From NCBI GenBank assembly GCA_041191405.1, contig JBEEOW010000038.1, positions 1 to 33,376 of the forward strand: 33,376 nt of DNA. The letters are read 5' to 3'. The translations under genes and the position numbers were made by a program. Each line of letters starts with the position of its first letter. Positions within the stretch are counted from its first letter, which is position 1. This document shows positions 32,801 through 33,376 of this stretch, one piece after another. Source of the DNA: JBEEOW01 sp041191405 (GTDB taxonomy: Bacteria > Bacteroidota > Bacteroidia > Cytophagales > UBA9547). The notes beneath the pieces were generated by a model. That model saw only the letters and a program-made list of their open reading frames with translations. It ran no database searches and was not told the DNA's origin.

Positions 32801-33345
32801 CTTTACTAAATCAAATTGTGAATGAAAAAAATATTGTAGAACCAGCCGAAGTACTAAATGAACTTCATATTGGTATTCGAAAAATGTTAAAACAAGACAA
32901 TATCGATAATGTACAGAGAGATGGAATGGATATAGTTTTATTATCGGTTCATAAATTTAGAAAAGAAGTTCAATATGCAGGTGCTAATAATTCACTTTAC
33001 TATGTACAAAATGGTGAATTAAAAGAGATAAAAGCAAATAAATTTTCTATCGGAGGTTTACAAAAAGAAGAAAATAGAAAATTCACAAATCATATTTTAC
33101 ATATAAATACCAAAACAACCTTCTATTTAACTTCAGATGGTTATGCTGACCAATTCGACGAAGCTTTTGAAAATAAATACTCAACAAAACGTTTCAAAGC
33201 ACTTCTAACTCAAATTTCTAATTTACCTGCTATAGAGCAAAAATCAAAATTAGAAAAAGAAATAGACGAATGGAAAGGAACTGAAGAACAACTTGATGAT
33301 TTAATGGTACTAGGATTTACTATAGAATCAGAGTTTGAAAACTAA
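29803..33345 (+). CDS. Periplasmic beta-propeller sensor fused to SpoIIE-type PP2C phosphatase
   Basis: Read from ATG 29803 the protein is 1180 residues; ATG 29782 and GTG 29773 are also in frame, but 29803 gives a compact signal peptide (MKFLYRFCFTLIVATLFLFK, cleaved near NAQ). Residues about 25-750 are two-component-type propeller repeats (for example GGIWIAHASGITRADYTLP). They are interrupted at 384-490 by a Lys/Pro-rich low-complexity stretch. A Y_Y_Y domain leads to a membrane helix (862-884), a coiled coil (885-930), then a cytoplasmic SpoIIE domain. Its metal motifs are intact: GDFYWF at 965-970, DCTGHGVPGAF from 983, DGMD at 1040-1043, TSDG at 1110-1113 and DDLM at 1165-1168. It should dephosphorylate a Ser/Thr-phosphoprotein, perhaps an anti-anti-sigma factor, in response to an outside signal. 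No such partner is in the window. Confidence 0.92.
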   Translation: MKFLYRFCFTLIVATLFLFKSANAQDGNIYLHNYSTKIDNHHILAIYQGHDGLVYFVNHKGVVNYDGVRWKNLKIHNTPESESVAPGKPGYIYVGCHQNFGYIKHDNQGNETYVSLSGKTHIPGDITKIEFTKKYAYFFSSKGLYRVVLATNKFDMMWPANPAFPFEGILNQNDNIFINVRGIGLHKVTNKRMELVNGTKGLSYNRIVSSFKFDDRRVAFSTDSNFIYLFDGYLLSKFKLECQQYLDLNLLSCGAMLSKDAMALGTLSGGCVIVDTKTGKTKHTINYQTGLPDDEITALGSDRQGGIWIAHASGITRADYTLPIKKYSSYPGLEGHITSAIHFNDTLYVATSEGLFYLSKVEKIDDIEEYIKDTVYSYSHHRSEPLIVDEPKPVYRRETPEAVKTIIITKTEEAPKSKIGQTINSWLGIKNKNKKAKIDTAVHINKSTQQIAPPVKTNVVKKVVPKKWVKPVKTIAKIVTKKTKSANRIRKEIYALQSIPYIYKRVGGLIGKCRQMIEFNHSLIVATNLGLFEVKGEVASPIIKNVYINFIHRSEKNPNVVFVGTPLGLHKATFNGLAWTTEKIFTHLHPNINTIAEDNNHLWLGAFNQIIRIDYKDDSLSNPQVFTFNNGYSESINVREIDGKVIFIFNSGILEFNEKTKKFVTDKKLAKYHTHNTKFIFNQPGHAWSNSNFKWKSISYTQKDDIQKSAFIDLFDKVQDIYKDNKGNIWVIHDNTLHCIENNAKLSKKHNDFFVEIRYAKDKSDKNLDLDTIQLDYANNYLSVEVAAPYYLNEAGTEYQYQLEGLHHKEWSKWSRDPQFEFPYLPIGNYKLHIRAKNVFGQISNEKIVYIKINPPFWKSYWFIALVVIGVGVILYLIVFLRLKSLEKANLILEEKVKTRTATVMEQKAELEQQKNVIEELYRDVTDSINYAQKIQYAILPEESHIRKSLTNAFVFFRPKNIVSGDFYWFTERADRYIIAAVDCTGHGVPGAFMSMIGNTLLNQIVNEKNIVEPAEVLNELHIGIRKMLKQDNIDNVQRDGMDIVLLSVHKFRKEVQYAGANNSLYYVQNGELKEIKANKFSIGGLQKEENRKFTNHILHINTKTTFYLTSDGYADQFDEAFENKYSTKRFKALLTQISNLPAIEQKSKLEKEIDEWKGTEEQLDDLMVLGFTIESEFEN

Positions 33346-33357
33346 TTAACCAAAAAG

Positions 33358-33376
33358 CTTTAAGAAATTCTTAAAG
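33358..33376 (+). terminator. Probable terminator stem cut by the window end
   Basis: CTTTAAGAA (33358-33366) and TTCTTAAAG (33368-33376) are perfect arms, 13 bases after the stop codon. The expected T-run would lie beyond the window; an A-run precedes the stem. Confidence 0.55.

Overview
The window is ordinary chromosome of a very AT-rich member of the Bacteroidota. The evidence for this is: type IX secretion (T9SS) C-terminal sorting domains; a TonB-dependent receptor paired with a DUF4249 lipoprotein; a two-component-type propeller fused to a SpoIIE phosphatase; a bacterial GH3 protein; and several promoters of the TTG-N18-20-TAnnTTTG type instead of the sigma70 form. Shine-Dalgarno sequences are mostly absent. 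I cannot name the genus. I see no rRNA, tRNA, CRISPR array or complete mobile element.

Layout, left to right. Positions 1-104 are an unexplained edge with higher GC. Next, on the minus strand, come a cut-off comEC start, a secreted M43 metalloprotease and phoH. A divergent DUF62 (SAM hydrolase family) gene follows and converges on tpx. A small unknown gene precedes folC. Then a plus-strand operon with a good promoter holds trmB, mnmD, a DUF985 cupin and an LRR/Ser-Thr kinase fusion. A SnoaL-like gene and a GNAT gene converge after it.

From 10946 to 14860 a minus-strand operon encodes three tandem phage-tail-collar paralogues and a 747-residue T9SS-sorted multidomain protein. It is divergent from a small Tat-exported protein. 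No other phage gene is present, so this is the best candidate here for a poorly described system. A membrane GAF sensor without an output domain lies divergent from a GH3 gene. A SirB1-type protein, a small outer-membrane barrel and a gene resembling a phage-associated GNAT/nuclease family follow on the plus strand, converging on an Ate1-like aminoacyl-tRNA-protein transferase homologue.

The right third holds the TonB receptor/DUF4249 pair, then a minus-strand cluster (ppx-like, ompH/skp-like, SDR), then holA, and finally a large periplasmic-propeller/SpoIIE signalling protein whose terminator is cut by the window end.

Working together: folC, trmB, mnmD, holA and tpx are housekeeping genes. 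The collar operon, M43 protease and TonB receptor face the outside of the cell. The GAF sensor, LRR kinase and SpoIIE phosphatase are signalling proteins whose partners are not in the window. Several enzymes have lost key residues (DUF62, SirB1-like, Ate1-like) and are the other points worth following up.
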